From CAZVCG01 sp964626265 (lineage in GTDB: Bacteria > Pseudomonadota > Alphaproteobacteria > UBA9219), in contig CAZVCG010000038.1 of assembly GCA_964626265.1 (NCBI GenBank), forward strand, positions 1 to 19,305: DNA of 19,305 nt. The letters run 5' to 3'. A program made the position numbers and the translations under genes. The notes beneath the pieces are model-generated. The model was not told where the DNA came from, ran no database searches, and was given only the letters and a program-made list of their open reading frames with translations. Below are positions 12,841-19,305 of the stretch, piece by piece (the stretch's first letter is position 1; each line of letters starts with the position of its first letter).

Positions 12841-14082
12841 ATGAATCAATCTGGCGATACGCCGTCCCCCGAGAAACCGATCCTTCCTCCGCCCGCGTCT
12901 TCCAGCCCATTGCAGAAGGCAATGTTCGCATTCGTCGTCATCTTGGCGGCTGTAGCCATCTTCGTTTTCGTGTCCGAACGTTTTGCCCCAATGGGACAAC
13001 GCGGATTATCGGAAACAGTCGCCGTTAAAGGCATCTCACCGGAAGCGCCCACGCCCGAAGTTTCGTCGCCTGTTTCCTCCATGCCGGATTCGGCAGCGAC
13101 AACAGATGCCCCCGCAAACGGCAGCGCGCCCATCTTGCCGATGATGCAGCGTTTCGACGATCTGGCGGCACGTCTCGATAAGCTCGAGAAGAGCGCGGCG
13201 TCGATGGACAGAACCGCCGTTCAGGAAAGCGCGGCGTTGCTGCAAGACGTCGCGCGGATGCGCAACGACATGGTGGCGTTGTCCGGCGCGCTCGGCATGT
13301 TGCAAACGCAGATCAAGCAAGCGATGCAAAGCGCGGAACAAGTCCGCAGCGCGGCGCAAGGACAGATAGCCGTCGCCATCGCCTTCACACAACTGAGAAC
13401 TCTGGCCGCGGCGGGCGAGGGCTTCAAGAAAGAGCTGGAAGGCTTGAAGAAGGCCGCCGCGCAAGATCCCGTCGTTACGGCGGCCGCTTTGCAACTGGAT
13501 TCCATTGCCGCAAAAGGCGCGCCGTCAATGACGGCATTGCGCGAGACTTTCACGCGCATGTCCGGTTCGGCGCATGCCGCGTTGATGCGCGCCAACGCCA
13601 AGGACTGGAAAGACCGCATCATGGCCGAGTTGATGAGCCTTGTGTCGATCCGTCCATTGAGCGGCGCGAACGGCGAGGGCGGCGAAATAGCGGCTATCGA
13701 GAGCGATTTAGCGAACAACAATATCAAGGCTGCGCTCGACAAGGCGGCTAAATTGCCGCCGCCCGTTCAGGACATGTTGAAGGATTGGAAAGCCAAGGTC
13801 GAAGCGAGGCAAGAGCTGGATGCCGTTTTGACGACGATCTCAACCCATTTGATCGATCAGTCGTTGGGGAAGGAACCAGCGGTGCCGATGGCCGAGCCAA
13901 CGGCCGAAACGCCTTCTGCGCCGGCTCCGGCTCCTGCGCCTACGCCTACGCCTTCGCCATCGGTTGTTCCTACTCCGGCTCCTGCGCCGACTCCTGCGCC
14001 GGCTCCAAAGCCGGCTCCAAAGGCTCCGGCAGTTCCGGCTCCCGATCAACCCATTGACCCTGCGCCGGGAGACGCAACCTGA
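12841..14082 (+). CDS. Mic60/mitofilin-like inner-membrane protein
   Basis: Alphaproteobacterial Mic60 homologues share ancestry with the mitochondrial cristae organiser and sit upstream of hemY, as here. The 413-aa product has a proline-rich cytoplasmic start, one membrane helix at about 27-44 (AMFAFVVILAAVAIFVFV), a low-complexity spacer, a coiled coil at about 101-170, and a C-terminal block at about 252-336 (DRIMAELMSLVSIRPLSGANGEGGEIAAIESDL...AALDKAAKLPPPVQDMLKDWKAKVEARQELDAVL) that fits the mitofilin signature. Unlike the family, it carries a further tail (346-413) made mostly of Pro and Ala. I chose ATG 12841 because AGAGGAA lies six bases before it, rather than the in-frame ATG at 12820. 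GAATC (12843-12847) overlaps the start codon. The stop overlaps the hemY start (TGATG). Confidence 0.75.
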   Translation: MNQSGDTPSPEKPILPPPASSSPLQKAMFAFVVILAAVAIFVFVSERFAPMGQRGLSETVAVKGISPEAPTPEVSSPVSSMPDSAATTDAPANGSAPILPMMQRFDDLAARLDKLEKSAASMDRTAVQESAALLQDVARMRNDMVALSGALGMLQTQIKQAMQSAEQVRSAAQGQIAVAIAFTQLRTLAAAGEGFKKELEGLKKAAAQDPVVTAAALQLDSIAAKGAPSMTALRETFTRMSGSAHAALMRANAKDWKDRIMAELMSLVSIRPLSGANGEGGEIAAIESDLANNNIKAALDKAAKLPPPVQDMLKDWKAKVEARQELDAVLTTISTHLIDQSLGKEPAVPMAEPTAETPSAPAPAPAPTPTPSPSVVPTPAPAPTPAPAPKPAPKAPAVPAPDQPIDPAPGDAT

Positions 14083-15425
14083 TGCGGTGGCTGGGCTTCA
14101 TCCTGCGTGTGGCCGTTGTCGTATTCATCGGCCTTTTGCTGGTGAACCAGCCGGGAACCGCGAACGTGCAGTGGCACGGCTACGCCATTCAGACGACGGC
14201 AGCCGTTTTGGTGGCCATCCTCGCCGTAATGGCGTTTTCGTTCTTCCAGTTCTTCCGCGCATGGCGGTGGATCGTGGACGGGCCGCGTTTTTGGCGGCTG
14301 CGCCAAAAGATTAACAAGCTGAACAAAGGGCATCAGCAGCTTGAGAAAGGATTAGTGGCCATCGCATCGGGAAACGCGGCGGAAGCGGGACGGTTGGCGA
14401 TCGGCGCGCGAAGGCTTTTAGGCGACACAATAGCGACGCGCCTGTTACAGGCGCAGACTGCGCAGCTCGCCGGCGATCATCGCGCCGCCAAAGAGATTTT
14501 CCGCGCTATGTCTCTTGAAGAGGAAAGCGCGGTTTTGGGTTATCGCGGCTTGATCATGGCCGCTCTGCGCGAAGGCCAGTGGGACGAAGCGGAAACCTGC
14601 GTCGAAAAGTTGCGCCGTCAGCATCCGCATACGCCTTGGCTCAATCTGGTCGATTTTGAATTGGCAACGCGCAAGCAGCAATGGAACGCGGCGAGCGAGG
14701 CCTTGTCTCGGGCGACATCGGCAAGACTTTTGGATCCGCCCCGCGCCAAACGCCATCAAGCGGCGTTGTTGGTCGCGGCTTCGGAAGCGGAAACGTATCG
14801 CGGGCATCATGAACAAGCCTTGCACTTCGCGGAAAAGGCGTTGAAGCATGCGCCGGATTGGCAACCCGCGCTGATCAATCTCGCGCAAAAGCAGCTTTTG
14901 GCGCACCACGTGCGCACGGCGTTGCGCACGGCGGAAAAGGCATGGAACCGCAACCCGCATCCGCAATTGGCGGCGATATATCAGGCGGCAGGGAAGGGCG
15001 GAAGCCCGCTCGACGTTCATAAACAGATGGGAAAGCTGACGCGCTCGACAAGCCATCATCCCGTCAGCCGGATGGCCTTGGCCGAAACGGCGTTGGCCGC
15101 CGATTTGTGGGGCGAGGCGCGGCGGCATCTGCTCGCGCTGGTGGCGCAGCCGGGGGTGACGCAAGGCGTTTACCGTTTGCTGGCAAAGCTGGAACGGCGC
15201 GAATCCAAAGACGAGCAACTGGCTACGCAATGGCTGATGAAGGCTGCCGGCGCGTTGCCAGATCCACGGTGGCTGTGCACATCGTGCGGCGGCGGGCATG
15301 ACGAATGGCGCGTGACGTGCAAGCAGTGCGGCGCGTTCAATACGCTGGAATGGCAAACGCCGGGGGTTGGCCGTACCGCCGCGAAAGCCGAGTTGATGGT
15401 GAGTTCGTTAGGGGTGGGGGTGTGA
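14082..15425 (+). CDS. hemY: HemY-like TPR inner-membrane protein
   Basis: The 447-aa product has two N-terminal membrane helices (about 4-22 and 37-58) followed by a HemY_N region (FRAWRWIVDGPRFWRLRQKINKLNKGHQQLEKGLVAIASGN) and helical TPR-type repeats, e.g. LGYRGLIMAALREGQWDEAETCVEKL. The C-terminus ends in a zinc-ribbon pair, CTSC...CKQC, followed by GAFNTLEWQTPG, typical of alphaproteobacterial HemY. This proteobacterial HemY is not the Bacillus oxidase of the same name; it is linked to heme metabolism mainly by gene order. Its ATG overlaps the stop of the mic60-like gene (TGATG), implying coupled translation. Confidence 0.88.
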   Translation: MRWLGFILRVAVVVFIGLLLVNQPGTANVQWHGYAIQTTAAVLVAILAVMAFSFFQFFRAWRWIVDGPRFWRLRQKINKLNKGHQQLEKGLVAIASGNAAEAGRLAIGARRLLGDTIATRLLQAQTAQLAGDHRAAKEIFRAMSLEEESAVLGYRGLIMAALREGQWDEAETCVEKLRRQHPHTPWLNLVDFELATRKQQWNAASEALSRATSARLLDPPRAKRHQAALLVAASEAETYRGHHEQALHFAEKALKHAPDWQPALINLAQKQLLAHHVRTALRTAEKAWNRNPHPQLAAIYQAAGKGGSPLDVHKQMGKLTRSTSHHPVSRMALAETALAADLWGEARRHLLALVAQPGVTQGVYRLLAKLERRESKDEQLATQWLMKAAGALPDPRWLCTSCGGGHDEWRVTCKQCGAFNTLEWQTPGVGRTAAKAELMVSSLGVGV

Positions 15426-15432
15426 TACTTAA

Positions 15433-15606
15433 CCTCTCCTCACGTAGGGAGGAGAGGGCGGAAAATCTAAAGCTTTACGTAGTAAAGCTTTAGATTTTCC
15501 GGGTGAGGTGGGGTTATCGTTAGGAGTAACCACCTCACTTGCAAAAACTAAAGCTTGCTGTCGCAAACTTAAGTTTTTGCTTTCTCTCCTCCTAAGAGGA
15601 GTAGAG
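15433..15606. repeat. Cluster of five adjacent hairpins
   Basis: Five inverted repeats follow each other. (A) CCTCTCCTC 15433-15441 with 15449-15457. (B) CGGAAAATCTAAAGCTTTA 15459-15477 with its exact complement 15483-15501, 19 bp. (C) GTGAGGTGG plus TTA 15503-15516 with 15527-15538, with a two-base bulge. (D) 15541-15558 with 15563-15580, 16 of 18 paired, loop TGTC. (E) CTCTCCTCCT 15584-15593 with 15597-15606, 9 of 10 paired. A and E have similar arms. It fills almost the whole hemY-HAD interval. Confidence 0.75.
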
Positions 15607-15624
15607 AATTATAAGGAAAAGTGG

Positions 15625-16215
15625 ATGAACAACCGCACGATTGTTTTTTTCGACTACGACAACACGCTGGTGCATGGCGACGCCTTGTGGCCGTTTCTTG
15701 TCGCCGTGGCGGGGCAGGCGCGCGCGTTATGGGCGTTGGTCAAGGCGTTGGCGTTATGGCCGATAGCCAGGCTGCGCGGCGACGATGCGCGCACGTTCGT
15801 TAAGGCGCGTTTGCTGAAAGAGATATTGGGCGGCAAGAAGCTGGAAGATTTGGCGGTAGCGGTCGAGAAGATGCGTTCATGGCCGCGAGAAAAAGAACCC
15901 GCGATGAGCGCGTTGCGGATGCATCGATCGAAGGGCCACAAGATTGTTATAGCTTCGGGCAGTCTCGATTTTTATTTGCCCGTTTTATTGTCCAAGGTTC
16001 CGCACGACGCCGTTATTTGCACCAAGATGGAGGTTGTCCATGGCACAGTGACGGGGCATATGCCGCTTGGCAATTGCGTGCGTAAGACTAAGGCTGAGAT
16101 GGTGAAGGCCTATCTCGACGTGCATGGGCCTTTTGACGACACTTGGGGCTATGGCAACGCGCCGCACGACCTGCCGATGCTGGAGCATGTCCAGCACCGG
16201 ATCATCATCGATTAA
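15625..16215 (+). CDS. HAD-IB family phosphatase (SerB-like)
   Basis: HAD phosphatases use an aspartyl-phosphate intermediate. The 196-aa product shows motif I FFDYDNTLVHGD (nucleophile D10, acid D12), motif II VIASGS (S111), motif III lysine near CVRKTKAE (K154/K156) and motif IV GYGNAPHDLPML, with N178 where many members have Asp, and D182. The cap region (about 20-95) is helical with a hydrophobic stretch. Substrate is unknown; small phosphomonoesters are typical. Start 15625 (MNNRTIVFFDYDNT) has AAGGAAAA just upstream; the frame extends further back into the hairpin cluster, which I consider non-coding. Its stop is one base from that of the convergent Bax inhibitor gene. Confidence 0.85.
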   Translation: MNNRTIVFFDYDNTLVHGDALWPFLVAVAGQARALWALVKALALWPIARLRGDDARTFVKARLLKEILGGKKLEDLAVAVEKMRSWPREKEPAMSALRMHRSKGHKIVIASGSLDFYLPVLLSKVPHDAVICTKMEVVHGTVTGHMPLGNCVRKTKAEMVKAYLDVHGPFDDTWGYGNAPHDLPMLEHVQHRIIID

Positions 16216-16216
16216 T

Positions 16217-16933
16217 TTACCTGCGGTCGCCCATCAGGCTGAGCAGGAACTGGAACGCGTTGATGAAGTTCAAATAGAGCCTGAGCGACCCAAGAACCGC
16301 CATCTTGTTGTTGGCTTCCGTTCCCCAACCTTCGGCGTACATTTGCTTGATGTTCTGAACGTCGTAGGCCGTGAGGCCCGTAAAGATGGCCACGCCGAGA
16401 ACCGACACGATCCATTGCAGCATCGCCGATCCCATGAACAGGTTCACGAGCGAAGCGATCAGAAGGCCGACGACGCCCATCACCAGAAACGAACCGAACT
16501 TCGTCAGGTCGGCTTTCGTCGTATAGCCCCAAAGGCTCATCGTGCCGAACGTCGCCGCAGTGATGAAAAACGCGCGGGCGATGCTGGCTTGCGTGAACAC
16601 AAGGAAAATCGCGGCCATCGACAGGCCCATCGTTCCGCAGAAAAGCCAGAACAGGGTTTGCGCTTTAGAGGCGCTTATCGACATCATTTTAACGTTCATG
16701 TAGATCATGAAAACGAGCGGCGAAAAGATCGCCACCCATTTCAAGGGGGTGCCAAAGACGATTCCGGCCAACGCGGTATTGGCGACGATGAAGGCGACCA
16801 AGCCTGTGATGGCCAGCCCACCGGCCATATAGTTGAACACGCGCTGCATGTGCGCGCGCAGGCCCGCATCATAGGTGACGCCTACGGCGGCTTCGCGGCC
16901 CGTGGCTGTCGTGCGGAAGAAAGGATCAACCAT
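16217..16933 (-). CDS. Bax inhibitor-1 family membrane protein
   Basis: The 238-aa product has about seven membrane helices and the family pattern: the N-terminal MVDPFFRTTATGREAAVGVTYDAGLRAHMQRVFNYMAGGLAITGLVAF segment, and the C-terminal GLTAYDVQNIKQMY signature followed by LGSLRLYLNFINAFQFLLSLMG. Bacterial relatives (YbhL/YccA group, BsYetJ) are inner-membrane proteins, some of which leak calcium in a pH-dependent way. I chose the start at 16933 because GAGG lies upstream at 16941-16944 and the extension toward 17140 has no membrane-protein character. A GATTC site (16959-16963) lies in its promoter region. It is divergent from the MscS gene. Confidence 0.92.
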   Translation of the reverse strand: MVDPFFRTTATGREAAVGVTYDAGLRAHMQRVFNYMAGGLAITGLVAFIVANTALAGIVFGTPLKWVAIFSPLVFMIYMNVKMMSISASKAQTLFWLFCGTMGLSMAAIFLVFTQASIARAFFITAATFGTMSLWGYTTKADLTKFGSFLVMGVVGLLIASLVNLFMGSAMLQWIVSVLGVAIFTGLTAYDVQNIKQMYAEGWGTEANNKMAVLGSLRLYLNFINAFQFLLSLMGDRR

Positions 16934-16958
16934 GGTCTTACCTCGTTTGGTGGTTAAG

Positions 16959-16963
16959 GATTC
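16959..16963. promoter_or_regulatory. GANTC site in the Bax inhibitor / MscS divergent region
   Basis: GATTC lies 26 bp upstream of the minus-strand start at 16933, in the 197-bp interval between the two divergent genes. It is a candidate CcrM site. Confidence 0.3.
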
Positions 16964-17130
16964 CTGATGCCTATGATATGGGCGTGGGACTTGGTTTTTC
17001 AATAGAAATCGGAATATGTACAATATTTCAGGAGGTTGGATCGTTAAATGCGGAAAAACACCGTGTAGCGTCCTATTTTCGCCCACTTTGCGTGATTGAC
17101 AGGAGACCTTATATAGCGTTTTTAGCCTCC

Positions 17131-19269
17131 ATGACCCCAAAGAATTGTATGCCGATTATGAAAAACGCCCTACGTAAGGTATTCTTTTTATTACTTTTAC
17201 TACTCCCCCTGTGTCCGCAGGCGGGAATGGCCATGTCGCGTCCGGAGCCTTTGCCCGCGTCCAAGAAGGAAAAAGTTTGGCCGATTGCGGCAGAGTTGGG
17301 TCAACAGATTCAGGCTCTTGTGACAGGCGGCGAGCAAATCACCGAAATCGAACCGCAGGAAACGTTCGGCACGCGCGTTCTCGGCGTCGTTTTGACCTTT
17401 TTCGAACTGGTGCGGAAGGAAACGACAAACATCGTCACCAATTTTGCGGGGTGGTCCGAGTTGACCGCATGGTTCACGCAGCAGGTGACCGATACGGTCT
17501 TGAGCGAACGCTGGAAAATCATATGGGAACGTCTTTTGATCGTCGTCGGCGGGGCTTTTGCAGCAGGATGGTTGGCCGATTTGATATTGCTTCCGGCGCG
17601 GCGCGGCATAAGCAGGCGTCGGCCCGCGACGATGTCGGCGAAGTTTGGAACGCTTGTGGCCTGGTTCGTCGTGTCTCTCGTGCCCGTTGTCGTGTTTTTG
17701 GGCGCGGCGCTGGCGCTCATGGATCAAAGCCAGCCGGTCAAAGTCGTGCGCTTTGTCGTCATGACGGTGGTGTATGGTTTGGCCATATTGCGGCTGATCC
17801 GTTTGGGCATAAGGTTTTTACTGGCTCCTAAATCATCCAACCTGCGCCTTGTGCCGCTGTCGGATCATCAGGCGAAGTTCATGCAAGGCTGGATGAACGC
17901 CTTGAGCCTTGTCATGGTCGGGGCTTATTTCATCGTCGAGGTGGCAAAGCTCGTCCGCATTCCGGCCGCCACGATTTCGGCCTTCAGCAGCATCGCCGGA
18001 TTGGTGGTCGTCATTATGGGCATCGCGCTTATCGTCAAGGTCAGGCCGCATGTTTCCACATTCTTCAGGGGCGATCTTTCCGTGGCTCGGCACGGGCTTT
18101 CGCTGTGGCAAAGCCTGAGGCTGTGGCTGGCGCGGACGTGGCATGCGCTGGCGATAGCCTATCTCGTGATCGGGTACCTCGTGACGACGTTCAGCGAGGA
18201 TGGCGGATTTGTCGTTATGGAGCGCGGCACGATCTTCACCCTGTTGGTGATATTCGCCGTCGCCACGGCGCTTCATTGGGTGGCCCGCCTGACGGCGCGG
18301 CGGCATCGCGAGTCCGATGTGATTACGCCGGGCGTGTTTTTCCCCGTTTTCCGCGCGCTGATGAAAGTCATTATTTGGGCGGCCGGCGCGGCGGGCGTCG
18401 CGGCCGCGTGGGGCGCGAACGTGGAAGGCGTTTTGCTTTCGCCATGGGGCCAGCGGGTTTTAGGTTCGGCGTTCACCATTACGGCGACGATCATGATCGT
18501 TGTCGTGGTTTATGAATTGTTATACGCGGCGATCGAGCGGAGGCTGCGCAAAAAAGACGCCGATGGCAACGAATTGGCCGCCAACGCGCGCGCGCGCACG
18601 CTTTTGCCCATGCTGCGCAACGCGGCGATGATCGTTCTTGGGCTGATCGTGGGTCTGGTCACGTTGTCCGAGCTTGGCGTGAATATCGGGCCGTTGCTGG
18701 CCGGCGCGGGAGTCATCGGCGTCGCGATCGGTTTCGGCTCGCAGGCTCTGATTAAGGATTTTTTGACGGGCCTTTTCATCATCATCGAGGACACGATAGC
18801 CGTCGGCGACGTCGTGGCGATTGGCGAGCATAGCGGCGTCGTCGAAAGCATCACCATACGCACCGTCCGTCTGCGCGATCTGAACGGGGCCATGCACGTG
18901 CTGCCGTTCGGCGAGATAACGAAATTCATCAACCGGACCAAAGGCTTTTCATTCGCCGTTATGGATCTCAGCGTCGCCTACAACAGCGATTTGCGGAAGG
19001 TTATCGAGGTCGTGCGCGACGAAGGAACGAAGCTGGAGCAGGATCCGGCCTTGCGCGATATGGTCATGGAACCTATCGAAGTTCTGGGCGTGGAGAATTT
19101 CGCCGACTCCTCCATTGCCATCCGCGCGCGCATCAAGACGCAGCCAGGCAAGCAGTGGGAGGTCCGCAGGGCTTTCCTGTTGAGGATCAAGGAGCGCTTC
19201 GACGCCGAGAATATCGAAATTCCGTTCCCGACGGTCACGCATGTCGTGAAGCAGCAGGCGCCGAATTAA
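17131..19269 (+). CDS. Large MscS-type mechanosensitive channel (YbiO-like)
   Basis: The product (712 aa from 17131) has an N-terminal signal sequence (KNALRKVFFLLLLLLPLCPQAGMA), a periplasmic stretch, about ten predicted membrane helices, and the C-terminal MscS module: the pore helix ITI-type segment LLAGAGVIGVAIGFGSQALIKDFLTGLFIIIEDTIAVGDVV, then the beta domain GVVESITIRTVRLRDLNGAMHVLPFGEI and the C-terminal alpha/beta domain ending near IPFPTVTHVV. Such channels open under membrane tension and release solutes on osmotic downshock. Size and layout match E. coli YbiO (about 741 aa). The start is uncertain: ATGs at 17131, 17149 and 17158 are in frame, and none has a clear ribosome site; 17158 gives the tidiest signal peptide. 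Confidence 0.9.
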   Translation: MTPKNCMPIMKNALRKVFFLLLLLLPLCPQAGMAMSRPEPLPASKKEKVWPIAAELGQQIQALVTGGEQITEIEPQETFGTRVLGVVLTFFELVRKETTNIVTNFAGWSELTAWFTQQVTDTVLSERWKIIWERLLIVVGGAFAAGWLADLILLPARRGISRRRPATMSAKFGTLVAWFVVSLVPVVVFLGAALALMDQSQPVKVVRFVVMTVVYGLAILRLIRLGIRFLLAPKSSNLRLVPLSDHQAKFMQGWMNALSLVMVGAYFIVEVAKLVRIPAATISAFSSIAGLVVVIMGIALIVKVRPHVSTFFRGDLSVARHGLSLWQSLRLWLARTWHALAIAYLVIGYLVTTFSEDGGFVVMERGTIFTLLVIFAVATALHWVARLTARRHRESDVITPGVFFPVFRALMKVIIWAAGAAGVAAAWGANVEGVLLSPWGQRVLGSAFTITATIMIVVVVYELLYAAIERRLRKKDADGNELAANARARTLLPMLRNAAMIVLGLIVGLVTLSELGVNIGPLLAGAGVIGVAIGFGSQALIKDFLTGLFIIIEDTIAVGDVVAIGEHSGVVESITIRTVRLRDLNGAMHVLPFGEITKFINRTKGFSFAVMDLSVAYNSDLRKVIEVVRDEGTKLEQDPALRDMVMEPIEVLGVENFADSSIAIRARIKTQPGKQWEVRRAFLLRIKERFDAENIEIPFPTVTHVVKQQAPN

Positions 19270-19305
19270 GCGGCAAGATATAACCGTTAATCTTTTTATT
19301 GAATC

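Noticed and set aside
13840..14049. Arg/Ser-rich minus-strand ORF
   Set aside because: Produced by reading the Pro-Ala repeat DNA of the mic60-like gene backwards.
14445..15356. 303-codon minus-strand ORF in hemY
   Set aside because: Shadow of hemY; arginine- and glutamine-heavy with no fold signature, while hemY has clear domains.
15433..15606. CRISPR array
   Set aside because: The repeats are inverted hairpins of different sequence, not evenly spaced direct repeats.
16124..16957. 277-codon plus-strand ORF over the Bax inhibitor gene
   Set aside because: Highly charged His/Arg/Asp-rich shadow of a clear seven-helix membrane protein.
17048..17068. Six-codon ORF after AGGAGG upstream of the MscS gene
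   Set aside because: The ribosome-like site is 12 bases from the ATG and the peptide is too short to support.
17096..17115. TTGACA and TATATA as a sigma-70 promoter for the MscS gene
   Set aside because: The two hexamers are only eight bases apart, too close for a standard promoter.
16934..17140. Extension of the Bax inhibitor protein upstream of 16933
   Set aside because: No family similarity, crosses the divergent promoter, and the inner ATG has a ribosome site.

Overview
The window is chromosomal DNA from a free-living-type alphaproteobacterium. Evidence: a GcrA cell-cycle regulator, a DUF2336 protein, a Mic60(mitofilin)-like gene directly upstream of hemY, CtrA-type sites (TTAA-N7-TTAAC and TTAACCAT) and GANTC (CcrM-type) sites concentrated between genes. 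Gene content resembles Rhodospirillales/Micavibrio-like lineages, but I cannot fix the genus. There is no CRISPR array, no tRNA or rRNA, and no transposase or integrase.

Layout. 1-47: possible 3' tail of a cut-off gene. 159-1211 (-): unrecognised 350-aa protein. 1212-1690: AT-rich divergent control region with DnaA-like boxes, a consensus CtrA box and GANTC sites, then a leader with a 20-codon upstream ORF whose ribosome site lies in a hairpin and whose stop overlaps the gcrA start. 1691-2245 (+): gcrA, ending at a bidirectional terminator shared with 2345-3901 (-), a protein with two tandem LOG/SLOG domains. 4109-4519: small secreted protein. 4626-5667: mreB, interrupted by an assembly gap (33 N). 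5668-6946: an insertion-like segment (palindromic element plus methyltransferase) closed by a diverged second copy of the last ~58 bp of mreB. 6943-7485 (-): unknown protein. 7634-10887: mreC, mreD and mrdA (PBP2), the rest of the rod-shape operon, without rodA. 10890-12008 (-): DUF2336 protein, divergent from a small proline-rich ORF with poly-C tracts. 12415-12840: AT-rich non-coding region with TTGGTAGTT repeats. 12841-15425: mic60-like gene and hemY, coupled by TGATG. 15433-15606: five hairpins in a row. 15625-16215: HAD-IB phosphatase. 16217-16933 (-): Bax inhibitor-1 family membrane protein. 17131-19269: large YbiO-like MscS channel.

How the parts work together. MreB, MreC, MreD and PBP2 form the elongasome that directs lateral wall synthesis. 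Mic60-like protein and HemY are inner-membrane proteins tied by gene order in alphaproteobacteria. GcrA acts with sigma-70 at methylated GANTC promoters, and such sites sit next to or on several start codons here (mreB, mreC, mic60). That suggests, without proving it, that envelope growth genes in this window are wired to the CtrA/GcrA/CcrM cycle.

Most of the window is core chromosome. The parts that look least described are the gcrA leader (upstream ORF plus hairpin), the mreB 3'-end duplication around a methyltransferase, the double-SLOG protein and the hairpin cluster before the HAD gene. All positions, counts and structures were read by eye; no database search, folding or alignment program was run.
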